A stretch of DNA of 29,590 bases, from the NCBI GenBank assembly GCA_019415705.1, contig DXYS01000094.1:4620-34209 (forward strand), read 5' to 3'. Every line of letters begins with the position of its first letter. Within the stretch, counting starts at the first letter, position 1. Below, in pieces: positions 23,441 to 29,590 of this stretch. The stretch comes from Bacteroidales bacterium. GTDB taxonomy: Bacteria; Bacteroidota; Bacteroidia; Bacteroidales; Muribaculaceae. A program made the position numbers and the translations under genes. The notes beneath the pieces are model-generated. The model was not told the origin of the DNA. It saw only the letters and a program-made list of their open reading frames with translations, and ran no database searches.

Positions 23441-23448
23441 CAAATTTA
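23441..23448 (-). promoter_or_regulatory. Bacteroidota -7 element for rsgA
   Basis: The minus strand reads TAAATTTG, matching TAnnTTTG, 67 bases upstream of the rsgA ATG. A TTG candidate lies 25 bases further upstream (23476-23474), wider than usual spacing. The surrounding 253-base gap between rsgA and the wHTH gene is very AT-rich and holds no gene. Confidence 0.45.
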
Positions 23449-23544
23449 CCCGATATTTTTTATTGCTGAATATCAACATTTTACGCAAACATGAACTAAA
23501 ATTAATATAAATTGTTAAAGAAATAAAGAGATTAAAAGAGAAAT

Positions 23545-23574
23545 TATTACTATGTTTGCAGACACATAGTAATA
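23545..23574. promoter_or_regulatory. 11-bp inverted repeat over the promoter of the wHTH gene
   Basis: TATTACTATGT (23545-23555) and ACATAGTAATA (23564-23574) are perfect inverted arms with an 8-base centre. The left arm overlaps a -7 element TATGTTTG (23551-23558). A second TAnnTTTG match, TAGTTTTG, lies at 23590-23597, nearer the ATG. The repeat therefore sits where a dimeric repressor would bind, or forms a hairpin at the 5' end of the longer transcript. No TTG is present at -33 spacing for either box, which fits a regulated promoter. Confidence 0.65.
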
Positions 23575-23627
23575 TTTAATGTTATAATTTAGTTTTGTCT
23601 AACATTCATATTAACAAGAGAAAAGCA

Positions 23628-23846
23628 ATGAACACTGAAACAATCGGCACAAACGCCGGAACCGTATGGGTTGCTCTTAATGGAGCTGACGCTCTTGGCA
23701 TCAAACAGATTAAGAAAATCACTAAACTGAAAGATAAAGAGGTTTTCGCTGCTCTCGGATGGCTTGCCCGCGAAGGCAAAATCAATATTGACGCCGACCC
23801 CGAGGACGAGAAAGAATTTATCATATCCTTAGTACAGGGCTGCTGA
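23628..23846 (+). CDS. Small winged-helix protein (DUF2582-like)
   Basis: A 72-residue protein consisting almost wholly of a small winged-helix fold. It opens NAGTVWVALNGADALGIKQI (residues 8-27, helix 1 and start of helix 2), then KKITKLKDKEVFAALGWLAR (residues 28-47, the turn and putative recognition helix), then EGKINIDADPEDEKEFIISL (the wing). This pattern matches the DUF2582 winged-helix group common in Bacteroidales, whose role is not established to my knowledge. The ATG at 23628 is preferred to a TTG at 23595 because a purine-rich AAGAGAAAAG precedes it and the extra residues are not domain-like. An 11-bp inverted repeat covers its promoter, which may mean autoregulation. recR follows after a 107-base gap with a stem-loop. 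Confidence 0.83.
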   Translation: MNTETIGTNAGTVWVALNGADALGIKQIKKITKLKDKEVFAALGWLAREGKINIDADPEDEKEFIISLVQGC

Positions 23847-23870
23847 TAAGCTACCTGTCATTACCTTTAA

Positions 23871-23924
23871 CGGGCCGCCGCAAACGACGCAGTCTAATAA
23901 ACTGAGTCAGATTACGACGGCCCG
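23871..23924 (+). other. Stem-loop between the wHTH gene and recR
   Basis: CGGGCCG (23871-23877) pairs with CGGCCCG (23918-23924), enclosing 40 bases that include the palindrome CTGAGTCAG (23902-23910). It begins 25 bases after the wHTH stop and ends 29 bases before the recR ATG. No T-run follows, so it is either a leader structure of recR or a Rho-type or attenuating element. Confidence 0.45.
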
Positions 23925-23953
23925 AGTTGTGAATCGCCATAATCATATCGACA

Positions 23954-24574
23954 ATGGATCAGGAATTCAGTTCACGAGTGCTCGAAGATGCAGTAACCGA
24001 ACTGTCACGACTGCCCGGAATCGGACGCAAGACAGCTCTAAGGCTTGCGTTATATTTACTGCGCCGCGACGAAAAAGAGGCAACCGCTCTCGGCGAGGCT
24101 ATCATACGCCTGCGTCGCGACATCTGCTACTGCCGCGTGTGCCACAACATCAGCGAGCAGGAACTATGTCCCATCTGTGCCTCGCCGTCACGTGACCAAC
24201 GGACTGTTTGCGTCGTCGAGAATGTCAAAGACGTGATGAGCATTGAGAATACCGGACAGTTCCGCGGAGTTTATCATGTGCTCGGCGGCCTGATTTCGCC
24301 AATCGACGGCGTCGGTCCTGACATGCTCGAGATAAACTCCTTGGTCGACCGTGTCCGCGGCGGTGAGGTCGACGAAGTCATTCTGGCGCTAAGCGCCACG
24401 ATGGAGGGCGACACAACAAATTTCTACATCTACCGTCGACTCGCCGACACCGGCGTCAGACTGACACAATTAGCACGCGGCATGTCGGTCGGCAACGAAA
24501 TCGAGTACACCGACGAAGTCACCCTCGGCCGCTCGCTCCTCAACCGCGTCCCCTTCAGCTCGCAGTTTAAATAA
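23954..24574 (+). CDS. recR: Recombination mediator RecR
   Basis: RecR works with RecO and RecF to load RecA on SSB-coated gapped DNA. The 206-residue protein has the standard order. The helix-hairpin-helix is at about residues 10-35 (RLPGIGRKTALRLALYLL). The C4 zinc finger is at about 57-72 (CRVCHNISEQELCPIC). The Toprim domain starts at VCVVENVKDVMSIENTG and runs through YHVLGGLISPIDGVGPD. The C-terminal segment carries a Walker-B-like strand (EVILALSATMEGDTT) and TQLARGMSVGNEIEYTDEVT. Length is normal. A palindromic repeat begins 4 bases after its stop, before the GNAT gene. Confidence 0.97.
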   Translation: MDQEFSSRVLEDAVTELSRLPGIGRKTALRLALYLLRRDEKEATALGEAIIRLRRDICYCRVCHNISEQELCPICASPSRDQRTVCVVENVKDVMSIENTGQFRGVYHVLGGLISPIDGVGPDMLEINSLVDRVRGGEVDEVILALSATMEGDTTNFYIYRRLADTGVRLTQLARGMSVGNEIEYTDEVTLGRSLLNRVPFSSQFK

Positions 24575-24577
24575 CAA

Positions 24578-24602
24578 TGTAGGGACATGCCTTTGGCATG
24601 TA
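24578..24602. repeat. Palindromic repeat after recR
   Basis: TGTAGGG followed by ACATGCC (24585-24591), TTT, and GGCATGT (24595-24601) is the same element as at 5955-5978. It lies at almost the same distance from a stop codon (4 against 3 bases). The third base of the arm differs (A for G) and the partner base differs in step (T for C), so pairing is kept. An in-frame ATG inside it is not used as a start. Confidence 0.75.
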
Positions 24603-24616
24603 AAATTTGCACTATC

Positions 24617-25147
24617 ATGGAAATTCTCACCGGTACCAAAATATCACTCCGCGCCGTAGAGCCGTCAGACCTTGACAGCCTGTATCTATGGGAGAACGAC
24701 ACCGAGTCTTGGCCATCAGGCGCCAACCGCGCACCGCTCAGCCGCCAGCTGCTCTGGAACTACATACAGAATTATCGTGCCGACATATTCTCTGACCGCT
24801 GTCTCCGCCTGATTATCACCGACAACGCCGCCGATAACACACCCGTAGGCCTCGTCGAGCTGTATGACTATGACCCGCGCGACCGACGCGCCATGCTCGG
24901 CATCTATGTGGCCAAAGCGTCACGCCGCCGGGGCTTTGCCCGTGAGGCACTCGCCCTCACGGCCGACTATGCGCGCCGCGTCGTCGACATGCACCAGCTT
25001 GCCGTCATCGTGGCCGAGGACAACCGCGAGTCTCTCAGACTTTTCACCGATGCCGGCTACAAATCGTCAGGCAAGTTGCGGTCATGGCTGCGTCATGACG
25101 GCCTCTATCACGACGCCATCATAATGCAGCTGTTATTTCCTTACTAA
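24617..25147 (+). CDS. GNAT family N-acetyltransferase
   Basis: A 176-residue acetyltransferase of the RimJ/RimL-SpeG-like branch. The N-terminus LTGTKISLRAVEPSDLDSLY and YLWENDTESW is typical of that branch. The acetyl-CoA pyrophosphate loop is in LGIYVAKASRRRGFAREALA (about residues 102-121, RxxGFA form), and the C-terminal LAVIVAEDNRESLRLFTDAG supplies the Asn and the aromatic turn. The acceptor (protein N-terminus, polyamine or antibiotic) cannot be inferred. The ATG at 24617 is preferred; an earlier in-frame ATG at 24587 lies inside the palindromic repeat and adds non-conserved residues. It follows recR by 42 bases and is convergent with hisS (7 bases between stops). Confidence 0.88.
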   Translation: MEILTGTKISLRAVEPSDLDSLYLWENDTESWPSGANRAPLSRQLLWNYIQNYRADIFSDRCLRLIITDNAADNTPVGLVELYDYDPRDRRAMLGIYVAKASRRRGFAREALALTADYARRVVDMHQLAVIVAEDNRESLRLFTDAGYKSSGKLRSWLRHDGLYHDAIIMQLLFPY

Positions 25148-25154
25148 CAGAATC

Positions 25155-26516
25155 TTACGAGAGTAATTTGACAAGTTCGGCGGGTGTCACCTTTGACTGC
25201 TCGCCTGTCGTCATGTTCTTGAGCGTGACCGTGCCTTCGGCCAGCTCAGACTCGCCGATTATGGCCATATACGGGATATTGAGTGCATCGGCATAGCCTA
25301 TCTGCTTCTTCATCTTGGCGCAGTCAGGATAAAGCTCGGCGCTCACGCCGGCAGCACGCAGCTCCTTGATTATGCGCATCGACTCTGCGGCCTCGGCCAC
25401 GCCGAAGTTAGCGAATATCACCGTGGTCGACGCCAATGTCGTCTCGGGATAAAGCTCGAGCGTGTTGAGCACATCATAAATACGGTCTGCGCCAAACGAA
25501 ATACCTACGCCCGACAGACCCGGCATGCCGAAGACACCCGTGAGATTGTCGTAGCGGCCTCCGCCCGTGATTGAGCCGATAGCCACGTCCAAAGCCTTGA
25601 CCTCGATTATTGTACCGGTATAGTAGTTAAGACCGCGGGCGAGCGATACATCCAAATCAAGCTCGGCGCGCAATCCGAGGGCCATGGTCTGCGATGTGAC
25701 GAATTTCAGCTCATCGACGCCCTTGAGACCCGTCTCGGAGTTGGCTAAGAGGCTGCTCAGCGCTGCAAGGCGCTCGTCTAAAGTGCCGCTTATTGACAAT
25801 ATGGGCTGCAACGCGGCAATCGCCTCAGCATTCAGACCGCGCTCGGCCAGCTCGGCATTGACGTTGTCGATGCCGATTTTATCGATTTTGTCTATGGCTA
25901 CGGTAATGTCTATTATTTTGTCGGGCTCGCCGATAATCTCGGCGATGCCGGCAAGCACTTTGCGGTTATTGAGCTTGATGGCGATGCGGATGCCGAGACG
26001 GGCAAACACCTCGTCAATCATCTGCAGCAGCTCCACCTCGTTATATAATGAATCCGACCCTACAACGTCAGCGTCACACTGATAGAACTCGCGGTAGCGG
26101 CCCTTCTGCGGGCGGTCGGCGCGCCATACAGGCTGTATCTGGAAACGCTTGAACGGCATCTGCAGCTCATTGCGGTGCTGCACGACGAAGCGGGCGAAAG
26201 GCACCGTAAGGTCATAGCGGAGACCCTTCTCGCAGATTTTGGCGGCGAGACGAGCGCAATTGCCGGAGTCGACAAGCTCGCGGTCGACACCACACATGAA
26301 GTCACCCGAGTCAAGTATTTTGAAAAGAAGCTTATCGCCCTCCTCTCCATACTTGCCCATCAGGGTCGACAGCTGCTCCATAGCCGGAGTCTCTATCTGA
26401 CGGAAACCATAGAGGCGGAAGACATCACGGATTGTGTCAAATATATAGTTGCGGCGGGCCATTTCGACTGTCGAGAAGTCGCGCGTACCTTTGGGTATCG
26501 AGGGTTTCTGAGCCAT
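25155..26516 (-). CDS. hisS: Histidyl-tRNA synthetase
   Basis: HisRS charges tRNA-His with histidine. The 453-residue class II synthetase opens with PSIPKGTRDFSTVEMARRNY. Motif 2 is in FKRFQIQPVWRADRPQKGRY followed by REFYQCDADVVG. The histidine-binding motifs are LARGLNYYTGTIIEV and SITGGGRYDNLTGVFG. Motif 3 is the VGISFGADRIYDVL helix, and the C-terminal anticodon-binding domain covers about the last 95 residues. The insertion-bearing middle and LRYDLTVPFARFVVQHRNEL resemble the longer eukaryote- and archaea-like HisRS lineage found in many Bacteroidota. Length is normal for that form, and no motif is missing. A -7 element lies at 26558-26565. Confidence 0.97.
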   Translation of the reverse strand: MAQKPSIPKGTRDFSTVEMARRNYIFDTIRDVFRLYGFRQIETPAMEQLSTLMGKYGEEGDKLLFKILDSGDFMCGVDRELVDSGNCARLAAKICEKGLRYDLTVPFARFVVQHRNELQMPFKRFQIQPVWRADRPQKGRYREFYQCDADVVGSDSLYNEVELLQMIDEVFARLGIRIAIKLNNRKVLAGIAEIIGEPDKIIDITVAIDKIDKIGIDNVNAELAERGLNAEAIAALQPILSISGTLDERLAALSSLLANSETGLKGVDELKFVTSQTMALGLRAELDLDVSLARGLNYYTGTIIEVKALDVAIGSITGGGRYDNLTGVFGMPGLSGVGISFGADRIYDVLNTLELYPETTLASTTVIFANFGVAEAAESMRIIKELRAAGVSAELYPDCAKMKKQIGYADALNIPYMAIIGESELAEGTVTLKNMTTGEQSKVTPAELVKLLS

Positions 26517-26557
26517 AGCTGATGGAATCTTTAAAGTTGTGTCATTTTATTGAGTCA

Positions 26558-26565
26558 CAAATTTA
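26558..26565 (-). promoter_or_regulatory. Bacteroidota -7 element for hisS
   Basis: The minus strand reads TAAATTTG, 41 bases upstream of the hisS ATG, in the divergent gap shared with the AlkD-like gene. There is no TTG at canonical -33 spacing. Confidence 0.45.
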
Positions 26566-26586
26566 CAATTTTTTTGTCAAAGTCAC

Positions 26587-26594
26587 TAACTTTG
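26587..26594 (+). promoter_or_regulatory. Bacteroidota -7 element for the AlkD-like gene
   Basis: TAACTTTG followed by CA is a strong TAnnTTTG match. It ends only 7 bases before the ATG at 26602, so transcription would start at or next to that codon. The mRNA is either nearly leaderless or is translated from the second ATG at 26632. Confidence 0.55.
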
Positions 26595-26601
26595 CAGCAT
26601 T

Positions 26602-27168
26602 ATGCAACAAGAAGAAAAATCATTTAACGAGATGCAGACCGTCAAGCGTCACTTCTTCGCTCTGCGCAACGGAGTGATTGCCGACGTGTTGCGAAAGGGC
26701 GGCTGCCCTTACCGCATAATTTTCGGTCTTAATCTGCCGCAGATTGTCGAGACCGCCGCCGAGACGCCTCACAGCCGTGAGCTTGCCGAGCGTCTTTGGG
26801 CAAACACGACGACACGCGAGAGCATGCTGCTCGCCCCGATGCTTGTCGACCGTGACGATTTCACTATCGACGGCGCCCTCAGATGGATTGAGTCAATGCC
26901 GGAGTCTGCCGAAACGGCCGACGTGCTCTGTCACCGCCTGTTGCGCCATCTGCCTTATGCTCTCGAGCTTGCCGGGCTACTCAGCGACACACGCAGAGAC
27001 ATCGAGGTTTACACCGGCCTTAGACTGATGGCAAATTTAGTCTACATCCATCCGTCAAAGGCAAAAGCATACGCCGAGACATACCTCGCCGCACACGACG
27101 GTAGCGATGCACCCCACGCCCGACTCGCCCGTCAGATTATCGACGAAGCCGACTTCGTAAATTCTTAA
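26602..27168 (+). CDS. AlkD-like HEAT-repeat protein (DNA alkylation repair family)
   Basis: A 188-residue all-helical protein resembling the DNA alkylation repair (AlkC/AlkD) HEAT-like family, whose members cradle DNA and may excise alkylated bases. The visible match is in the middle: RELAERLWANTTTRESMLLA (about residues 59-78), then PMLVDRDDFTIDGALRWIES, then ADVLCHRLLRHLPYALELAG, which follow the family pattern of LA..LW..g..E.r.lA and W. .D.lc. . Two further helical pairs follow. It is shorter than classical AlkD, about 230 residues, so enzymatic activity is uncertain. The start may be 26602 or 26632; the promoter position favours the latter unless the mRNA is leaderless. It is a single gene, divergent from hisS and convergent with the EamA gene. 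Confidence 0.7.
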   Translation: MQQEEKSFNEMQTVKRHFFALRNGVIADVLRKGGCPYRIIFGLNLPQIVETAAETPHSRELAERLWANTTTRESMLLAPMLVDRDDFTIDGALRWIESMPESAETADVLCHRLLRHLPYALELAGLLSDTRRDIEVYTGLRLMANLVYIHPSKAKAYAETYLAAHDGSDAPHARLARQIIDEADFVNS

Positions 27169-27180
27169 ATAAACAGGATT

Positions 27181-28098
27181 TCAGCGCCACTTCTGCGACA
27201 GACGGTCGCCCAACCACAGGCCGCCGAGGATGAGTGCGCAACCGAATATGCCTACCAACGACACATGCTCGTGGATGAGGAGGGCCGATATGACGAGCGT
27301 GAAAATCGACTGCAGATACATGTAGTTGTTGGCCTTTACCGCGCCGACTTTCTTAATAGTCATAGCCCATAATATGTAGGCGAGCATCGAAGCGCCGAGA
27401 CCGAGGAAAAGCAGATTGCCCAACACCGCAGGCTGCGTCAACAGTTCGCCCGGATTATTCAGCGGCTCGGCAAGCACAAACGGGATTGCTGTCAGCACGC
27501 CGTAGAAAAATGTCTTGCGTGTGATAAACCACACATCATAGACCGCATTAAGACGCCTCAGCACTATACTGTAGATTGACCAGCTGAAAGCGGCCGCCAA
27601 TGACAAAATATCACCTAACGGACGTATCTCGACATTAAAACTGCTGTTGAAAATAACACATCCCACTCCCGTGAAGGCTATAAGCGACCCGACCATCGCA
27701 CCACGGGTCGGACGTTCTGAACGATACATCAGACCGACAAGCATCGAGGTAATAAGAGGCGAAGTCGATGTCAGCAACGACACATTTGTCGTCAGCGTAT
27801 ACTCCAAAGCCGTATTCTCGGCAAGAAAATAAATCGAGCCGCCGCAGATGCCGCACGTCGCAAACAGCAACTCGTCGCGCAGCGAATGTGAGAACAGGTG
27901 TTTATGGCTGACAATCAACATCAGTAGCCATGCGAGTACAAATCTGTAGACATATATCTCGGCCGGTCCCATATGATGGTCGAGAAGGACTTTGGTGGAC
28001 ACGAAAGAGCCGCCCCACATACCGACCGTCACCAAAGCGCCTATATGACCGAGCAGTGCGTTCTTACGGCTATTAGAGATGCTTTCAACCTTTGGCAT
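27181..28098 (-). CDS. EamA/DMT family transporter
   Basis: A 305-residue drug/metabolite transporter with about ten transmembrane helices arranged as two EamA repeats. The first begins GHIGALVTVGMWGGSFVSTK (residues 17-36), and the end of the first half reads YRSERPTRGAMVGSLIAFTG. The second half has ILSLAAAFSWSIYSIVLRRL, and the final helices HEHVSLVGIFGCALILGG. Members export amino acids, nucleotides or other metabolites; the substrate here is unknown. The ATG at 28098 is chosen because upstream in-frame sequence (to 28230) lies across the promoter region and has no homology-like features. It is a single gene, convergent with the AlkD-like gene (12 bases) and divergent from the OmpA-like lipoprotein. 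Confidence 0.9.
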   Translation of the reverse strand: MPKVESISNSRKNALLGHIGALVTVGMWGGSFVSTKVLLDHHMGPAEIYVYRFVLAWLLMLIVSHKHLFSHSLRDELLFATCGICGGSIYFLAENTALEYTLTTNVSLLTSTSPLITSMLVGLMYRSERPTRGAMVGSLIAFTGVGCVIFNSSFNVEIRPLGDILSLAAAFSWSIYSIVLRRLNAVYDVWFITRKTFFYGVLTAIPFVLAEPLNNPGELLTQPAVLGNLLFLGLGASMLAYILWAMTIKKVGAVKANNYMYLQSIFTLVISALLIHEHVSLVGIFGCALILGGLWLGDRLSQKWR

Positions 28099-28121
28099 AA
28101 ATTCGATATCGATTAACTCGA

Positions 28122-28154
28122 CAAAATTAGTTAAAATTTTTGTGAGTTTCCAAA
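28122..28154 (-). promoter_or_regulatory. Bacteroidota promoter for the EamA gene
   Basis: On the minus strand TTTG (28154-28151), 21 bases of spacer and TAATTTTG (28129-28122) fit the phylum consensus with slightly long spacing, 23 bases before the ATG at 28098. Its position supports that start over the longer frame. Confidence 0.6.
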
Positions 28155-28174
28155 CATAGTCGCCGCATAATTTG

Positions 28175-28182
28175 TACTTTTG
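28175..28182 (+). promoter_or_regulatory. Bacteroidota -7 element for the OmpA-like lipoprotein
   Basis: TACTTTTG fits TAnnTTTG, 69 bases before the start at 28252. No TTG at -33 spacing. The leader is AT-rich toward the start codon, as is common for well-expressed genes in this phylum. Confidence 0.45.
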
Positions 28183-28251
28183 TAAAGTGGTGAGCCGAGA
28201 TAGGCCCCCAAAGCAGATGAATATTAACACTTAACTAAACACATTTGAATT

Positions 28252-28956
28252 ATGAAATTTGCAAAAATCGCTTGTATAGCCCTCATCGGGTCGGCAATGC
28301 TTTTCGCCGAAACTTCCTGCTCGACAATGAACAACACCGGTAAGGGCGCCCTTATCGGAGGTGGCGGCGGCGCTGCTGTCGGCGCAGGCCTCGGAGCGCT
28401 TATCGGAGGCGGTAAAGGCGCAGGTATCGGCTCTGCCATCGGAGCGGCTGTCGGCGCAGGCGCGGGAGCGCTGATCGGCAAACGCATGGACAAACAGGAG
28501 CGCGAACTTCAGGAGCAGCTCGCCAATCAGGCCAAAGTCGAGGAAACTACAGACCAGAACGGTCTGCGCGCCATCAAGGTGACATTCGACGGCGGTATAC
28601 TTTTCCCCACAGGCAAGTATACCCTCAACTCTCAGGCACAGGCCGACCTGTCGCGTTTTGCAAACTCAATCAACAACAACCCCGGCACTGACATTCAGGT
28701 TATCGGTTTCACCGACAACACCGGCTCGTTTGCCGTCAACGAGAAGCTTTCAAACGAGCGTGCCGCAGCCGTGATGAGCTACCTTGTCGACAGCGGAGTT
28801 TCGCCCACACGCATCACTGCCAAAGGCGTGCCTATGGCCGACTACGTAGCCTCTAACGAGACTGCCGCAGGCCGCGCTCAAAACCGTCGTGTCGAAATCT
28901 ACATCACCGCCGGCGAACAGATGATTAAACAGGCCGAAGCCGGCACCCTGCAATAA
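28252..28956 (+). CDS. OmpA family lipoprotein with glycine zipper
   Basis: A 234-residue envelope protein. Residues 1-22 are a lipoprotein-type signal peptide, with the acylated Cys probably at 23 (ETSC, a relaxed lipobox). Residues about 30-76 are a glycine-zipper segment, KGALIGGGGGAAVGAGLGAL and on to GAGAGALIGKRMD, likely membrane-embedded or oligomerising. A short charged helix follows (KQERELQEQLANQAKVEE). Residues about 105-225 form an OmpA C-terminal domain with VIGFTDNTGSFAVNEKLSNE, ERAAAVMSYL and GRAQNRRVEIYI, which contain the Asp and Arg that bind diaminopimelate in characterised OmpA-like domains. It should tether the outer membrane to peptidoglycan. The residues after Cys23 do not look like the acidic Bacteroidota surface-export signal, so it probably faces the periplasm. 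A clear terminator follows. Confidence 0.92.
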   Translation: MKFAKIACIALIGSAMLFAETSCSTMNNTGKGALIGGGGGAAVGAGLGALIGGGKGAGIGSAIGAAVGAGAGALIGKRMDKQERELQEQLANQAKVEETTDQNGLRAIKVTFDGGILFPTGKYTLNSQAQADLSRFANSINNNPGTDIQVIGFTDNTGSFAVNEKLSNERAAAVMSYLVDSGVSPTRITAKGVPMADYVASNETAAGRAQNRRVEIYITAGEQMIKQAEAGTLQ

Positions 28957-28984
28957 TCGTCTTAAAACATACATAAATAACCTG

Positions 28985-29013
28985 TCAGCGCCTCACCCGG
29001 GCGCTGATTTTTT
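28985..29013 (+). terminator. Intrinsic terminator after the OmpA-like lipoprotein gene
   Basis: TCAGCGCC (28985-28992) pairs with GGCGCTGA (29000-29007) around a 7-base loop, followed directly by six T residues (29008-29013). It starts 28 bases after the stop codon. This is a textbook factor-independent terminator. Confidence 0.9.
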
Positions 29014-29088
29014 ATGTCTCTCGGCAGTCATAGATGTTGTAAAATCAAAAAAAAGCCTTGCGACGATAACTGATTGACATTAATAATA

Positions 29089-29096
29089 TATCTTTG
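29089..29096 (+). promoter_or_regulatory. Bacteroidota -7 element for the LysM gene
   Basis: TATCTTTG followed by CA matches TAnnTTTG, 20 bases upstream of the ATG at 29117. No TTG at canonical -33 spacing is visible. Confidence 0.5.
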
Positions 29097-29116
29097 CACT
29101 ATTAATTTACAGACAA

Positions 29117-29590
29117 ATGGTTTCACTGTCAAAAATATTCCGCCGCACGCTGGCGGCAACAGTAATCGCTGTAAGCGCTTTAACAGCCAACGCCCTCGAT
29201 TTGCCCGTCAAAAAAGTCAACGACCGCCTCTGCTATTATTATGTCGTGCGCCGTGGCGACACAGTCTACTCAATATCCAAATCGCTCGGACTCACACGCG
29301 AGCAGATTGTCAGCAGCAATCCCTCGGCCGCTGACATCGTCAAAGCCGGCGACATACTCTACTTCCCCGTGGCCGAATACAATAAAGACGGCAAGCCCCT
29401 CCGGATAGACCCTGACGAAGCTCAGTCACGCCCGGCCGAGCCCGGCATCGCATATCATAAAGTCAAGAAAGGCGAGACTCTCTACGGCATCAGCCGTCAG
29501 TATCGAATCTCCGTCGACCGCCTGATTGAGCTCAATCCTGACGCCGTCAACGGTGTGAAAGCAGGTCAGGAGCTGCGTCTGCCATCCGGC
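29117..29590 (+). CDS. Secreted LysM-repeat protein, 5' part
   Basis: The frame from ATG 29117 is open for 158 codons to the window edge, so the C-terminus is missing. Residues 1-26 form a signal peptide (LAATVIAVSALTANA before LDLPVKK). Two LysM domains follow. The first (about residues 39-84) begins YYYVVRRGDTVYSISKSLGL and ends GDILYFPV. The second (about 113-156) begins YHKVKKGETLYGISRQYRIS and ends GQELRLP. LysM domains bind N-acetylglucosamine in peptidoglycan, so this is a periplasmic or cell-wall-bound protein. Whether a catalytic domain (peptidase, amidase) or a periplasmic-binding-like domain follows cannot be seen. It is preceded by its own promoter and by the terminator of the OmpA-like gene, hence independently transcribed. 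Confidence 0.9.
   Translation, partial: MVSLSKIFRRTLAATVIAVSALTANALDLPVKKVNDRLCYYYVVRRGDTVYSISKSLGLTREQIVSSNPSAADIVKAGDILYFPVAEYNKDGKPLRIDPDEAQSRPAEPGIAYHKVKKGETLYGISRQYRISVDRLIELNPDAVNGVKAGQELRLPSG

Noticed and set aside
28099..28230. 44-residue N-terminal extension of the EamA transporter
   Set aside because: It crosses both divergent promoter elements and lacks the hydrophobic pattern of the family; the promoter at 28122-28154 supports the start at 28098.
28340..28480. Tandem-like GGAGCGCTNATCGG DNA repetition
   Set aside because: It reflects the glycine-zipper repeats of the OmpA-like lipoprotein and not a separate repeat element.
1..29590. CRISPR array, tRNA/rRNA genes, insertion sequence or prophage
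   Set aside because: No regularly spaced direct repeats, no cloverleaf or rRNA segments, and no transposase, integrase or phage structural genes were found in any gap or frame.

Overview
The window looks like chromosome of a moderately GC-rich Bacteroidales bacterium. A Muribaculaceae-type gut commensal is plausible, but that placement is inference. Evidence for Bacteroidales: promoters of the Bacteroidota type (TTTG / about 19 nt / TAnnTTTG) in several intergenic gaps, a HU-CCDC81/SPOR membrane protein, a small winged-helix protein of the DUF2582 type, a Tgt that has lost most zinc-ligand cysteines, and a GH95 fucosidase. There are no rRNA or tRNA genes, insertion sequences, phage genes or CRISPR arrays. 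Almost all of it is ordinary core and housekeeping sequence.

Layout. (1) 1-325: the 3' end of nadC. (2) 326-653: a gene-free stretch packed with stem-loop repeats. (3) 654-1292 (-): a HAD phosphatase, divergent from an operon of MATE exporter, COG2509 flavoprotein and ispE (1416-5235). (4) 5368-7209: the chaperone pair grpE-dnaJ, with a palindromic repeat between them. (5) 7307-10810 (-): five closely packed genes reading HU/SPOR protein, nitroreductase, DUF2520 Rossmann protein, KdsC-like phosphatase and Maf. They run from a near-consensus promoter at 10815-10846 to a bidirectional terminator at 7253-7281. (6) A secreted TPR protein (+) whose stop codon overlaps that of convergent mltG (-). 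(7) 12946-15567: Ntn-hydrolase, thioesterase and dprA, then a nucleoside phosphorylase and a GH95 alpha-L-fucosidase. (8) 19272-22419: sugar nucleotidyltransferase, tgt and an LptF/G-type permease, convergent with rsgA (-). (9) 23628-25147: a small wHTH gene with a strong palindrome over its promoter, recR, and a GNAT acetyltransferase. (10) hisS (-), an AlkD-like protein (+), an EamA transporter (-), an OmpA-family lipoprotein (+), and the start of a two-LysM secreted protein cut by the window edge.

How the genes fit together. Several concern the cell envelope: ispE (isoprenoid supply for carrier lipids), the KdsC-like enzyme (Kdo), LptF/G (LPS export), MltG and LysM/SPOR proteins (peptidoglycan), and OmpA. 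Others serve genome maintenance (DprA, RecR, AlkD-like) and translation or tRNA modification (HisS, Tgt, RsgA).

I found no convincing new multi-gene system. The items most worth a second look are a family of short palindromic repeats with compensatory base changes (5955-6020, 24578-24602, relatives at 393-582), the inverted repeat over the wHTH promoter (23545-23574), and the Ntn-hydrolase whose catalytic Cys appears to be exposed by signal-peptide removal.
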